In this document: positions 1 to 7,843 of the stretch, in pieces
How positions within the stretch are numbered: position 1 is the stretch's first letter
How the letters are laid out: each line of letters opens with the position of its first letter
NCBI RefSeq assembly: GCF_001717505.1
Contig: NZ_CP017037.1
Location: forward strand, 783,001-847,000
Reading direction: 5' to 3'
DNA from: Dialister pneumosintes
Lineage (GTDB): Bacteria; Bacillota; Negativicutes; Veillonellales; Dialisteraceae
DNA: 64,000 nt
The notes under the pieces: generated by a model
Seen by the model: the letters and a program-made list of their open reading frames with translations, nothing else
What the model was told of the DNA's origin: nothing
Databases searched by the model: none
Program-made: the position numbers and the translations under genes

Positions 1-513
1 ATTTACTGCACCGAGTCCTATATCCCCTAATACCACCGTTATCACCATGACAGGAATAAGATAATACCATTTTCCATATTTGCAAGAATAACCCGTAGGA
101 TATACCCACATATATGTTATGCCTGCAACTAATATAGAAATTGCCTTAACAAGAAAAGAGACTATATACCAACGACTCCAATTCACCCCAAGCACATCTT
201 GATAACTATAATAAGAATTTATAGAATCAGACAGCAAAAAAATGGTAATCATCAAGAGTAAAGTAAGATGTGCCAACTGTCTGCTTTTTCCAAACTGTTT
301 TTGTGTATCAATGTAAGATTTTAAAGTACTCTTTGGTTCAGAATGGCACAATAGGATAACTATAAAAAAATCAGAGAGAATAACAATACCAACTATGAGC
401 ATTACTTCTACTAAGTACCAGTAGAACGAATCCCAATAATTATAATTTTTAATAACTTTTACAATCCACATATTGCCTAACAGCAATAAAAAACTACTTA
501 TATATGTTTTCAT
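1..513 (-). CDS. Membrane protein, 3' end beyond window
   Basis: Reading leftwards from the ATG at 513, 171 codons stay open to the window edge, so the gene is cut by the window and not by a stop. A GGAG ribosome site lies eight bases upstream. The protein has a hydrophobic N-terminus, then strongly hydrophobic stretches around residues 37-55, 85-98, 118-135 and 150-165, so it is an integral membrane protein with at least four helices. I do not recognise the family. It runs in the same direction as the membrane protein at 577-1038, 63 bases upstream of it, so the two may be co-transcribed. It lies outside the island. Confidence 0.6.
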   Translation of the reverse strand, partial: MKTYISSFLLLLGNMWIVKVIKNYNYWDSFYWYLVEVMLIVGIVILSDFFIVILLCHSEPKSTLKSYIDTQKQFGKSRQLAHLTLLLMITIFLLSDSINSYYSYQDVLGVNWSRWYIVSFLVKAISILVAGITYMWVYPTGYSCKYGKWYYLIPVMVITVVLGDIGLGAVN

Positions 514-576
514 TGGTTTTGCTCCATCTATGCAAATCCTGATATTAAATCTTCATTAATACATCTTGTAAATATA

Positions 577-1038
577 TCAATGATTAGACACAAGACTTTC
601 CTTATCTGTAGTATCAGAAAGTTGACTTTGCATCTTTTCATTGAATTTTCTTTGCACCTCTTCATTAAATTCCATCATATAAGCAGAACTATCATTTAAT
701 ACATTCTTATGAACCAAATGATTTGGCAGATATGTATGAATAAAAGCACTATAAGTTAATATGAGCAACGTATTCCCTATCAGAAGTGCAGCAAGAGTAA
801 TCTTCTTTCTTCCGGAAACATGTGGAAAATCATGTTGATAATAATAAGGTAGGATAGAAAACAGCGGAAATATACCAATTATCATTGCAATATATAGGGA
901 AAAAGAATAATTTAAAAATCGTGTATTAATAAGCCAATCGCCCCATGCAGGAAACCGACAACTACTATATATCATAAAAATACAACTGCTATGCAAAAAT
1001 ATGTGGTATAAAAGATATTTTATTGTCTTATTTTTCAT
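577..1038 (-). CDS. Small membrane protein of unknown function
   Basis: This 153-residue protein has three or four hydrophobic segments (about residues 8-25, 45-65 and 80-100) and a charged C-terminal tail from about residue 110. The tail is rich in Glu, Lys and Asn and may form a short helix. The start has a good GGTGGGAG ribosome site. No family is recognised. It sits just upstream of another membrane protein gene on the same strand, and the pair forms the chromosomal left flank of the guaA-associated island. A function cannot be given from the sequence. Confidence 0.55.
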   Translation of the reverse strand: MKNKTIKYLLYHIFLHSSCIFMIYSSCRFPAWGDWLINTRFLNYSFSLYIAMIIGIFPLFSILPYYYQHDFPHVSGRKKITLAALLIGNTLLILTYSAFIHTYLPNHLVHKNVLNDSSAYMMEFNEEVQRKFNEKMQSQLSDTTDKESLVSNH

Positions 1039-1224
1039 ATTTCTCTCCCACCTATTTTACTTGTAATGTATAACAAGCAATTTAAATAGTTCCACCGACT
1101 CTCACTATGTTTAACCTTTATAAATATAAAAAGATTGATATCTTTATTATAATATTTTGCTATATTGTTTTAAAAGTAAAAACTTTATGAATTCTTTCCA
1201 TTTTTTAATAATTCTCAATAAAGA

Positions 1225-1260
1225 AAAAGAGTAAATAGATAGTATCTACTTACTCTTTTA
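1225..1260 (-). terminator. Hairpin beside the distal att-like site
   Basis: An A-rich arm containing AAAGAGTAAATAGATA is followed closely by TATCTACTTACTCTTT, giving a stem of about 15 pairs with U-tracts on both sides. It closely resembles the hairpin at 13146-13182, and both sit immediately beyond a guaA-tail-like core. It is probably the original terminator of guaA, displaced by island insertion. That history is inferred. Confidence 0.6.
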
Positions 1261-1265
1261 TTTTT

Positions 1266-1279
1266 TATGCCCACTCTTC
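1266..1279. repeat. Degenerate distal att-like core
   Basis: TATGCCCACTCTTC matches the core inside the guaA 3' end (27354-27367) at 11 of 14 positions. It has the same orientation and the same spacing to a downstream hairpin as the better copy at 13187. I read it as the outer boundary of the island, but the match is short and the call rests mostly on the paired hairpin. Confidence 0.45.
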
Positions 1280-1332
1280 ATATAAAAGCTATTAGAACTA
1301 CATCCAAATTTTCCTGTCACATAATTTATTAG

Positions 1333-1662
1333 TTAAAAATCGGAAAATATCATAAATTATTTAAACCTATCCGCAAAGGAGGCGAATTTCAAGCATCGCT
1401 TGAATTATTAATGGAATTTGTAGAAGCATGGCTCGGTCATAAGGTTGATGTTGAGTTTATTTTTAACAGAGATTTGCCACTCAATCAAGCGGATGCAATT
1501 AATAACTGCAAAAACTCTATTGGTGTTATTAGTAAAGAAACTGTCATAGCTAACCATCCATGGACACAGAATACAGCAGATGAACTGAAACGAATTAAAG
1601 AGGAAGAAGCACAGCTTATAGATGATTATGTAGAAGATGGTGGTGCAAGCGATGACACATAA
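1333..1662 (+). pseudogene. Phage portal protein, C-terminal fragment
   Basis: Translation from 1333 gives about 109 residues with no start before an internal ATG at 1411. The stretch reading VISKETVIANHPW followed by a Glu/Lys-rich tail is typical of the C-terminus of SPP1 Gp6-type portal proteins. Normal portals have about 450-500 residues, so roughly three quarters of the N-terminus is missing. The stop codon overlaps the start region of the MuF gene, which is the usual portal-MuF order in siphophages. The fragment cannot make a functional portal. It marks the 5' truncation of a prophage head module. Confidence 0.75.
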
Positions 1663-3154
1663 TGAGTATTGGCAAAAGCGATTTGAAGAATTAAAAGACA
1701 ATCAAATGAAAAGGGCAGAATTAACCAAAAGAGAAATAAAGAAACTCTTTAGGCAGGCTCTTAAGGAATCAGAAAAAGAAATACTTGCATGGTATCAACG
1801 ATATGCAGAAGAAAATAATCTTACTCTTCCACAAGCAAAGAAAGAATTAAATGCACGAGAAAGGAAAGATTTCCAGTTTACGCTCGAACAATATAAAGAA
1901 TTGGCGCAAAAACAAAATCTGTCACCGGAATATATAAAAATGCTTAATAATGCGTCTATGCGAGTAAGGTTAGATCGTAGTCAATCGTTGTATCTGAAGC
2001 TCTTTTATGAGATAGAAAAACTGGCTAATGAATATGAATTAAACCTTAAAGATTTGTTAGCCAAAACTTATGAGGATAGTTATTATAAAACGGCTTACAT
2101 TACGCAGCAGGTAAAAGGATTTGAAGATGTAACAGCACTTTCAAGTGACAGAATAGAAAAGACGTTAAGTAAACCGTGGACACAAGATGGAAAAGAGTTT
2201 TCAACGAGGATATGGGGGCAAAAAACACAATTAATTAAAAGTTTACAGATAGAAATAACACAAGGACTACTTACACAGCGTGGAACTGCTTTTATCACAG
2301 AGAGGATAGCAAAAAAGTTTAATACTTCCTACTCACAAGCCAGTAGACTTGTAGAGACTGAAACAGCTTATTTCCAAGAGCGTAGTATGCTTGATTGTTT
2401 TAATGATTTAGAAGTAGAAAAACTACAGATTATAGCTACTCTTGATACAAAGACATCTGAAATATGTCGAGAAATGGATACTAAGATAGTGGAATTAAAA
2501 GATGCAATACCTGGTGTTACTACTCCGCCTTTCCATTGTTATTGCCGTACAACGACCATACCTTACATTGAAGGGGTAACAGATGCAGAAGGAACTACAC
2601 GAACAGCAAGAGATTCTAAGACAGGTAAGAGTGTAGCAGTTAAAAGTGATTTAACTTATGAACAATGGGAAGATACATATGTCGCTAATCCTAAATTTGC
2701 CAAGATGCGCATGAACTTAGTTGCACCAACAGATGAGTTTATTTATCAACTTGCAATAGAACAAGGTAAACCTTATACTAAAGGTAAAGTAGGAGAAGAG
2801 CGCTTTTATGCTGATAACGGTAGGCCAATATATCCTCCTAATAATGGCGGAATTGGTACTCCAGAAAAGATTACGTTAAAATCAGGAGAAATAATATATA
2901 GTCGTTACGGAAAACCAACAGGATCCTATGTTAGTCCTAAAGACACTTCATTTGAAGAAAGAGCTATGCCTAGAACGGCAAATACTAATGATTTGCATTA
3001 TTATAGAGTTGTTAAGGATATTAAAGATGTAGAAAGAAGTGTTATTGCTGCTTGGTTTGGACAAAAAGGGTTAGGTATACAACTCAAGCTACCTTCTTCT
3101 GTAGAATCTTTAGAGGAAAATCTAAAAGAGGTGTTTATTAATGAACCTAATTGA
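1652..3154 (+). CDS. MuF head protein fused to TNT-like NADase toxin
   Basis: This is a 500-residue, two-part protein. The N-terminal two thirds contain a charged helical region and then a MuF/SPP1 gp7-like head-morphogenesis domain (about residues 165-310), ending in a PPFHCYCR motif typical of the family. After a linker, the last hundred residues match the TNT domain, the NAD(+) glycohydrolase of the tuberculosis necrotizing toxin family. Signs are an N-terminal P-PN-GG pattern, RYGKPTGSYVSP, and WFGQ followed by a glycine-rich turn and Gln. MuF proteins with C-terminal toxins are a known polymorphic-toxin class of temperate phages. I chose the ATG at 1652, overlapping the portal stop; an earlier ATG lies at 1637. 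The gene is intact although its neighbours are broken. NADase activity is inferred. Confidence 0.82.
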   Translation: MTHNEYWQKRFEELKDNQMKRAELTKREIKKLFRQALKESEKEILAWYQRYAEENNLTLPQAKKELNARERKDFQFTLEQYKELAQKQNLSPEYIKMLNNASMRVRLDRSQSLYLKLFYEIEKLANEYELNLKDLLAKTYEDSYYKTAYITQQVKGFEDVTALSSDRIEKTLSKPWTQDGKEFSTRIWGQKTQLIKSLQIEITQGLLTQRGTAFITERIAKKFNTSYSQASRLVETETAYFQERSMLDCFNDLEVEKLQIIATLDTKTSEICREMDTKIVELKDAIPGVTTPPFHCYCRTTTIPYIEGVTDAEGTTRTARDSKTGKSVAVKSDLTYEQWEDTYVANPKFAKMRMNLVAPTDEFIYQLAIEQGKPYTKGKVGEERFYADNGRPIYPPNNGGIGTPEKITLKSGEIIYSRYGKPTGSYVSPKDTSFEERAMPRTANTNDLHYYRVVKDIKDVERSVIAAWFGQKGLGIQLKLPSSVESLEENLKEVFINEPN

Positions 3155-3398
3155 TCTAGAAAAAATTCTTACAAAAGAAAATATATGGAAGTATGATTAT
3201 GCTATCGGTACTTTAAATAAACCGCTTTCAGAAACTCCTATTTGTTTGATAAAAGATAAAGGTGGATTTGTTTACTTAGAGTTAGAACGAGATAAAGTTG
3301 TTTATAAAGAAGTATTTGATAGCGAAGACAAAGCATGTAAATTTTATTTAACTAAGTATTCAAGATTTGAACCTAGATTAAAAAAATATGTAAATTAA
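3141..3398 (+). CDS. Probable immunity protein to the TNT toxin
   Basis: This is an 85-residue acidic/basic mixed protein with no signal peptide and no membrane segment. Its start codon lies 14 bases inside the end of the MuF-TNT gene and is preceded by an AGAGG ribosome site, so the two are translationally coupled. A small gene placed directly after a toxin-tipped MuF gene is the usual position of an immunity protein, and TNT toxins are known to be neutralised by dedicated partner proteins. I do not recognise the family from sequence, so the role rests on position and size. A terminator follows at once, giving a two-gene toxin/immunity end of transcript. Confidence 0.6.
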   Translation: MNLIDLEKILTKENIWKYDYAIGTLNKPLSETPICLIKDKGGFVYLELERDKVVYKEVFDSEDKACKFYLTKYSRFEPRLKKYVN

Positions 3399-3427
3399 CC
3401 GCTTACTAAGGTAGGTGGTTTTTTATT
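3397..3427 (+). terminator. Terminator after the toxin/immunity pair
   Basis: AACCGCTTAC, a four-base loop, GTAGGTGGTT and a run of T form an intrinsic terminator with some G-T pairs. It directly follows the stop of the 85-residue gene. It is unusual within a phage morphogenesis operon and suggests the toxin/immunity pair is a self-contained cargo unit. Confidence 0.6.
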
Positions 3428-3448
3428 TATAGAAAAGAGGTGAATGGG

Positions 3449-3838
3449 ATGTTTCGTACGTATAAAGAAATTTTAGTAAAAAACGGTAAATTATTTGTCA
3501 CTGTAAGCGGGAATCGATATGTGTTAGCAGAGTGTGAAGCAAAAGTAGAGCTTAAGGAAGAATTACAGGAATTACCTTGTCTTGGTAATAAGAAAGCGGT
3601 TGTAAGACGATTTGCAACTCTATTAATTACATCTAAACACAAAATGAAGACAGTAGATATTAGTAATATAGAACTCATTTCTTTTAATGGTGAGTTCCTA
3701 AAGAACAATAAAGATTCTGTGATTTTAACGTTCACTCAGTGTTTACCTATAGATGAACTGGATTTAACAGAACAAGGAGAAAATAGTTTTGAGGTTATTT
3801 GTTCTAATGAAATTATAACTAAATTGATGGCACTATAA
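3449..3838 (+). CDS. Phage-associated protein of unknown function
   Basis: The ATG at 3449 lies eight bases after an AAAGAGG ribosome site; a GTG at 3440 is less well placed. The product has about 129 residues and looks like an all-beta or mixed small cytosolic protein with no membrane segment. It lies between the toxin/immunity pair and the scaffold fragment, flanked by terminators on both sides. Small proteins at this position in head operons are common, but I cannot assign a function. It could also be a second cargo gene and not a structural protein. Confidence 0.5.
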   Translation: MFRTYKEILVKNGKLFVTVSGNRYVLAECEAKVELKEELQELPCLGNKKAVVRRFATLLITSKHKMKTVDISNIELISFNGEFLKNNKDSVILTFTQCLPIDELDLTEQGENSFEVICSNEIITKLMAL

Positions 3839-3851
3839 TTATTTAGTTGTT

Positions 3852-3877
3852 AAGCACTCAACAAGAGTGCTTTTTTA
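3852..3877 (+). terminator. Intrinsic terminator
   Basis: AAGCACTC, loop AACAA, GAGTGCTT and a T-tract give a textbook terminator for the 3449-3838 gene. It lies about 90 bases before the scaffold start. Confidence 0.75.
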
Positions 3878-3969
3878 TTGCCTTTTTTAGGTTTGGGCGA
3901 TAACTACAACCGTATCAATGTGTGAGGTGTAGCTCACGAAAATCAAGCGTATTTGAGAGGAGAATATAT

Positions 3970-4494
3970 ATGACAAGAGAAGAATTAAAAGCTTTAGGTT
4001 TATCTGATGAACAGATTGAGAAAATAGTTGATGACTACGGCAAAAACTATGTAAGTAAATCTCAATTTAACCAAAAGAACGAAGAAGCTAAACATTTGAA
4101 AGGAGAAGCCGATACATTTAAAAAAGAAATTGAAGAACTAAAAAAGACTAATAAAGATAATGCTGATTTAGCTACACAAATCGAAAAGATGAAAGAAGAT
4201 GCTAAAACACGTGAACAGACTTATAAAGCAAATACTAAGAAAATGCAAATTGATAGTCTTGTTGATTTGGCACTTGTTAAAAATAAAGCTAAAAATTCTA
4301 AAGCGGTAAAAGCTTTATTAGTTGATTTGGATAAGGCAAAAATTATTGATGGAGCTATTAAGGGGCTTATTTCAATCCACGCATCCGCGAAGGATGCGTG
4401 GATTGAATATATAGTAAAAATTTGCGGTTATATAATTATTTTTAACAAATATCTCAATAAGACAATTTTATTTAAATTATTTCCACTTTACTAA
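3970..4494 (+). pseudogene. Phage scaffold protein, truncated at a palindrome
   Basis: Starting at the ATG at 3970, preceded by GAGAGGAG, the first 133 residues fit a phage minor structural/scaffolding protein of the GP20 type. They run EELKALGLSDEQI, then a long charged coiled coil (about residues 30-95), then a short conserved helix with ALVKNKAKNSKAVKALL. At about base 4368 the phage sequence stops. The frame continues through a 37-base palindrome and about 30 codons of AT-rich sequence with no resemblance to scaffold proteins. The usual C-terminal part is missing, so the gene is treated as broken. No capsid gene follows. Confidence 0.7.
4369..4407 (-). repeat. Palindrome resembling one type I-C CRISPR repeat
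   Basis: Perfect 16-base arms (4371-4386 and 4392-4407) surround the five-base loop GCGAA. Read on the minus strand, 4400-4369 gives a 32-base unit ending GCGTGGATTGAAAT with a CGCATCC/GGATGCG stem. This has the length, stem layout and conserved 3' end of type I-C CRISPR repeats; only the first two bases (CA for the usual GT) differ. There is one copy, no second repeat and no cas gene here. It sits exactly where the phage scaffold gene is truncated. Confidence 0.55.
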
Positions 4495-4592
4495 TTTTAT
4501 ATCTTCAGACGTGAGTTTTGTATATTAATAAGGTAATTATATATTCTCAATATGCAAACTAATATTACTCTAATAGCTATATACTATAGCTA

Positions 4593-5741
4593 TTACCTAA
4601 CAAATTTAAAACTATTATCGAAATTGGAACTAAGTCGTTTAAAATTCTTTTTAACATATTCATCTATTTGTTTAATCTCTTCATTAACCAAAAAGTCATT
4701 GTGCTCAATAAAATATGATCCATCCTTGAATTTAAACACAGATATATAGGCTTCTCCATATGCTTGATTATATAATTTATCCGATTTTGAAAAATTGCTA
4801 AAATCTAAAGAAGACCAGTGTGTTTCTTTCCTATTTGTCTTTCTATCTGTAAAATACATAAGCAACCCATCCAAACAATATATCTTAACCACTTTCTCAT
4901 TAGATGCCACAAGTAATACGCTATATTGAGCATTGATAGACAACAATTCAAATTGTTCAATAATAAATTCTATTTTAGTTGAATCTATATATTCATAATT
5001 TGTAACATTAAATGTTGCTTCATTTTTCTTTTTACATCCTTTTAGCCATTCATAAGTTCCTTGAAATATTTCCGTTTGTTTATACTGCTCTAGCACAAAA
5101 TAGCCAATATATTCATTTACAAACTCTTTGCTATACGGGAGCGTCAGTAACGGAAACGAACGGTATAAAATATCATTATCCATAAGCAAAAAAGGAAAAG
5201 GATCAATAGCTAACCGCATTACCGCAACTACTCCAATACACTTTTTTAAGTAATATTCAAATTTTTCAATTAACTCCGTCTGCAATTTACCAACATTCAT
5301 TGAAATGTTTCTCACAACATAAAAGTGTTGAAACCCTTGTTTATGAACATATTTATTTATTTTTGCATTTAGCTTTTTCGTGTCAGAAAAAAATGTCGGC
5401 ATCTTTTCTTTCATATCGAGAAAAATATTTCCACGTAATGAAAGTTGTTTAATTATTTGTCCTTGTGTAGGAAATTCTTTAGTTGAGCGCCATGAATCAA
5501 AGAATTTATTACGTTCACAATCTGGCATATCGGCTAAGAACACCATTACAGTGGATAATTCTATAGAATTTATTAATTGCTGTTCCGCTTCCATAATAAA
5601 TACATTACTGATATTACTATCGATTCTATCTGACCAACTATGCTCAATATTTAGTAAATCAGCATAATATTTTTCTTTATTATCAAGTTTTAGTAATTTC
5701 ATATTTTTTGTTTTCTGAAAATCTAAAAACAGATTACTCAA
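4593..5741 (-). CDS. Unknown 382-residue island protein
   Basis: This soluble protein is rich in Lys, Asn, Phe and Tyr, with no signal peptide and no clear membrane helix. No motif I can name is visible: there is no P-loop, no HTH, and no nuclease signature that stands out. It is transcribed alone, opposite to the phage relics. The third gene of the Gabija-like operon (stop at 6257; the same frame stays open past it to 6029) lies upstream on the same strand, across an AT-rich gap of about 290 bases. Its very low G+C and its place inside a defence-rich island suggest an accessory, perhaps defence, role, but that is guilt by association only. Confidence 0.55.
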   Translation of the reverse strand: MSNLFLDFQKTKNMKLLKLDNKEKYYADLLNIEHSWSDRIDSNISNVFIMEAEQQLINSIELSTVMVFLADMPDCERNKFFDSWRSTKEFPTQGQIIKQLSLRGNIFLDMKEKMPTFFSDTKKLNAKINKYVHKQGFQHFYVVRNISMNVGKLQTELIEKFEYYLKKCIGVVAVMRLAIDPFPFLLMDNDILYRSFPLLTLPYSKEFVNEYIGYFVLEQYKQTEIFQGTYEWLKGCKKKNEATFNVTNYEYIDSTKIEFIIEQFELLSINAQYSVLLVASNEKVVKIYCLDGLLMYFTDRKTNRKETHWSSLDFSNFSKSDKLYNQAYGEAYISVFKFKDGSYFIEHNDFLVNEEIKQIDEYVKKNFKRLSSNFDNSFKFVR

Positions 5742-6256
5742 TAAAACACCTTCTATTTTTTATAAAAATTATTATTTCCTATATCAATACTCAAATGTAT
5801 AAAAAATTATCTCTTATCCTCATTAATACCTATAATAAACTCTTCAAATTTGTTAGTATGTATCTTTTATATTTTCTACTTTTGTCACAATTGAACTTTC
5901 AAAAAATATAAAAACATAAAATAGTTCTCTATAATAAAATCTTTTTGTTTGGCACTTACAAAAAAACGCATTCTATTTAAACTTGTTCTGAAATTTTTTC
6001 CACTCTCAATTTCAATCCTAATATTTAATTATAATAATTTATCCCCAATAACCCCAATTAGGAATGTTAACACTCCCCACCACCATTTTTCTTTGACCAT
6101 TTCATAAAACACTTGAGGACTCCAACCAAATGCGGTAAGAAAATTATTGTCAACGACTAAGTTGTTATCTTCAACCGCTTTTAAAATATAAAAAAAGAAA
6201 CGAACTTTACTAAGTGTTGATTTATGTAATTTATTAAATTGATTCCGGTCAAAAGC

Positions 6257-6805
6257 TTAAGCCTCTTCCTCCCCATACAAAAGATTTCCAGGTCGTACAT
6301 TGAAATTTTTCTCAATCAAGTGTTTTATTTTAGGATCAGATACATAGCCCACTCCATAATAATTCTCCAGAACAGCCGCTATATTAATACATTTATCACT
6401 TGGTATTTCATATTCGGGTTTTTGATGTACTAAAGCCATATATCTATTACTTAATGCTTGAAACCCATATTTACTATTCCGCATATTCCAATGTAAATAT
6501 TTTTGGTCTGTATTTTTCCTTATAAACTCAAAAAAATTTTTCAATAATACTTTTTCTATTTTTTCTAAATTTTTGTTTATATCTTTATACTCAATATTCA
6601 AATATTCAGCGGTTGATTGAATATCAAAAGACTCAGTACGATCATATTGAGGTAAATAGATAGCTATTGCAGCAATAATTGTAGATTTACCATTCTCAAC
6701 ACGATTAAAACTTTGGCAAGAATAATGTATAATTCTATAACGATCTAATCTTTGAAAAATTTCTTTAATAGTCTGCTTAGCCTCTTTATGTCTATTCCAT
6801 TGCAA
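6257..6805 (-). CDS. Third gene of Gabija-like operon, early stop
   Basis: The product has 182 residues and starts 12 bases after the stop of the helicase gene, in the same operon. It has conserved-looking blocks such as HYSCQSF near residue 28 and HWNMRNSKYGF near residue 125, but I cannot name the family. The frame continues past the TAA at 6257-6259 for exactly 75 more codons to a stop at 6029-6031, with normal-looking coding sequence. That extension ends in a Trp-rich hydrophobic helix reading WWWGVLTFLIGVIG. The full product would have about 258 residues with a C-terminal membrane anchor. Either a nonsense mutation made a soluble truncated protein, or the stop is a sequence error or is read through. 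Confidence 0.6.
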   Translation of the reverse strand: MQWNRHKEAKQTIKEIFQRLDRYRIIHYSCQSFNRVENGKSTIIAAIAIYLPQYDRTESFDIQSTAEYLNIEYKDINKNLEKIEKVLLKNFFEFIRKNTDQKYLHWNMRNSKYGFQALSNRYMALVHQKPEYEIPSDKCINIAAVLENYYGVGYVSDPKIKHLIEKNFNVRPGNLLYGEEEA

Positions 6806-6817
6806 ATTTCATCACCC

Positions 6818-7843
6818 CTATTTACTTAGATCTTTATGGCTTATAAAGTAAGTATTTCCTCTAGCTCTAGTGAGAGCAACATACAACTTATTCTTTGTCG
6901 ATGGCGCTAACTTATCCAATGTATTATTTTTAAAGTGTTCCTCTGTATTCTGGTTTAATACTATACAGATATCTTGATAGTAGTCTTCACCTTTTGTTTC
7001 ACCCCAATTCTTGTTATTTTTCCCATACTTTGAAGAATTCTCATAATGCAGCTTAATAATGTTATCATCATTTAATGTCTGATTTATCAATTCAATATCA
7101 TCTAAAAGAAGTATTTCATTTACCCGATTTTCACTTTGATGAGAATAAATATTAATACCTAGATTATCTCTTATAAAGGAGCAGGTTAATTTATTGCACC
7201 TCCAACTTTTATCAAGAGTATCCTCATCAACGATAAATCCTTTTGAAGAAAATTTTTCTTTATAATCTATAAAGCTTTTAAATAAATTCTTATTAACATT
7301 ACCATCTCTACTAGTATCGAAGGTGTGTTGAAAAAAATCTCCGACAAAAACTATATTAATTTCTATTTCCATAATCTTAAGCAAAAAATTAAAATCTCGC
7401 CCAGAAACATCCTGTATCTCATCTATTATCAGCTCGTCAAAATATCTTTCAATTCTTTCTTTAATATCGTCAATGATTCCAAAATGTTCAAAACTAAATG
7501 CTATTCTATTACTATAAAAATATCCTGACTTAGATAAATAGTATCTATCATTTTCTTTTTTTAAATAGTTTTTGCTGTTTGGCTCGTATACTATACCTTT
7601 AGCCTTTATCTTATCTGCCAAAAAAGGCTTATAACAGAAAGAATATAAAAATTCAAAATAAGTCATTAACGTTATGTTTTCGGGCCATTTACCATGAAAC
7701 TTTTCTATTATCTTTTTCTTTAAATTCTGATAATTCCCTCTTGTATATGTTAAGATTAAACTTCTTTTATCAGCATCTAAACTTTTAACGATATGAGTTG
7801 TTTTCCCAGAACCAGCTACTGCAAAGATTACTCGTTTATCCAT
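6818..7843 (-). CDS. GajB-like compact UvrD-family helicase
   Basis: This 341-residue superfamily 1 helicase-like ATPase has Walker A AVAGSGKTT at about residue 8, a Walker B-like IIDEIQDV near 140, and a GDFFQHTFD motif III near 165. The motif VI region reads YVALTRARG near the C-terminus. It is shorter than standard GajB (about 500 residues) and lacks most insert domains. Its start lies 16 bases inside the end of the OLD-family gene, the arrangement of class 2 OLD nucleases with their UvrD partner, that is, Gabija anti-phage systems. GajB is thought to sense or process nucleic acid and activate GajA. The helicase family is clear, the Gabija label is inferred from the pairing. Confidence 0.72.
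   Translation of the reverse strand: MDKRVIFAVAGSGKTTHIVKSLDADKRSLILTYTRGNYQNLKKKIIEKFHGKWPENITLMTYFEFLYSFCYKPFLADKIKAKGIVYEPNSKNYLKKENDRYYLSKSGYFYSNRIAFSFEHFGIIDDIKERIERYFDELIIDEIQDVSGRDFNFLLKIMEIEINIVFVGDFFQHTFDTSRDGNVNKNLFKSFIDYKEKFSSKGFIVDEDTLDKSWRCNKLTCSFIRDNLGINIYSHQSENRVNEILLLDDIELINQTLNDDNIIKLHYENSSKYGKNNKNWGETKGEDYYQDICIVLNQNTEEHFKNNTLDKLAPSTKNKLYVALTRARGNTYFISHKDLSK

Noticed and set aside
1408..1701. Minus-strand ORF opposite the portal fragment
   Set aside because: Cys/Phe-rich antisense translation with no ribosome site, overlapping clear portal and MuF coding sequence.
4369..4407. A CRISPR array
   Set aside because: Only one repeat-like unit exists, with no second copy, no regular spacing and no cas genes in the window. 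I kept it only as a lone repeat-like palindrome.
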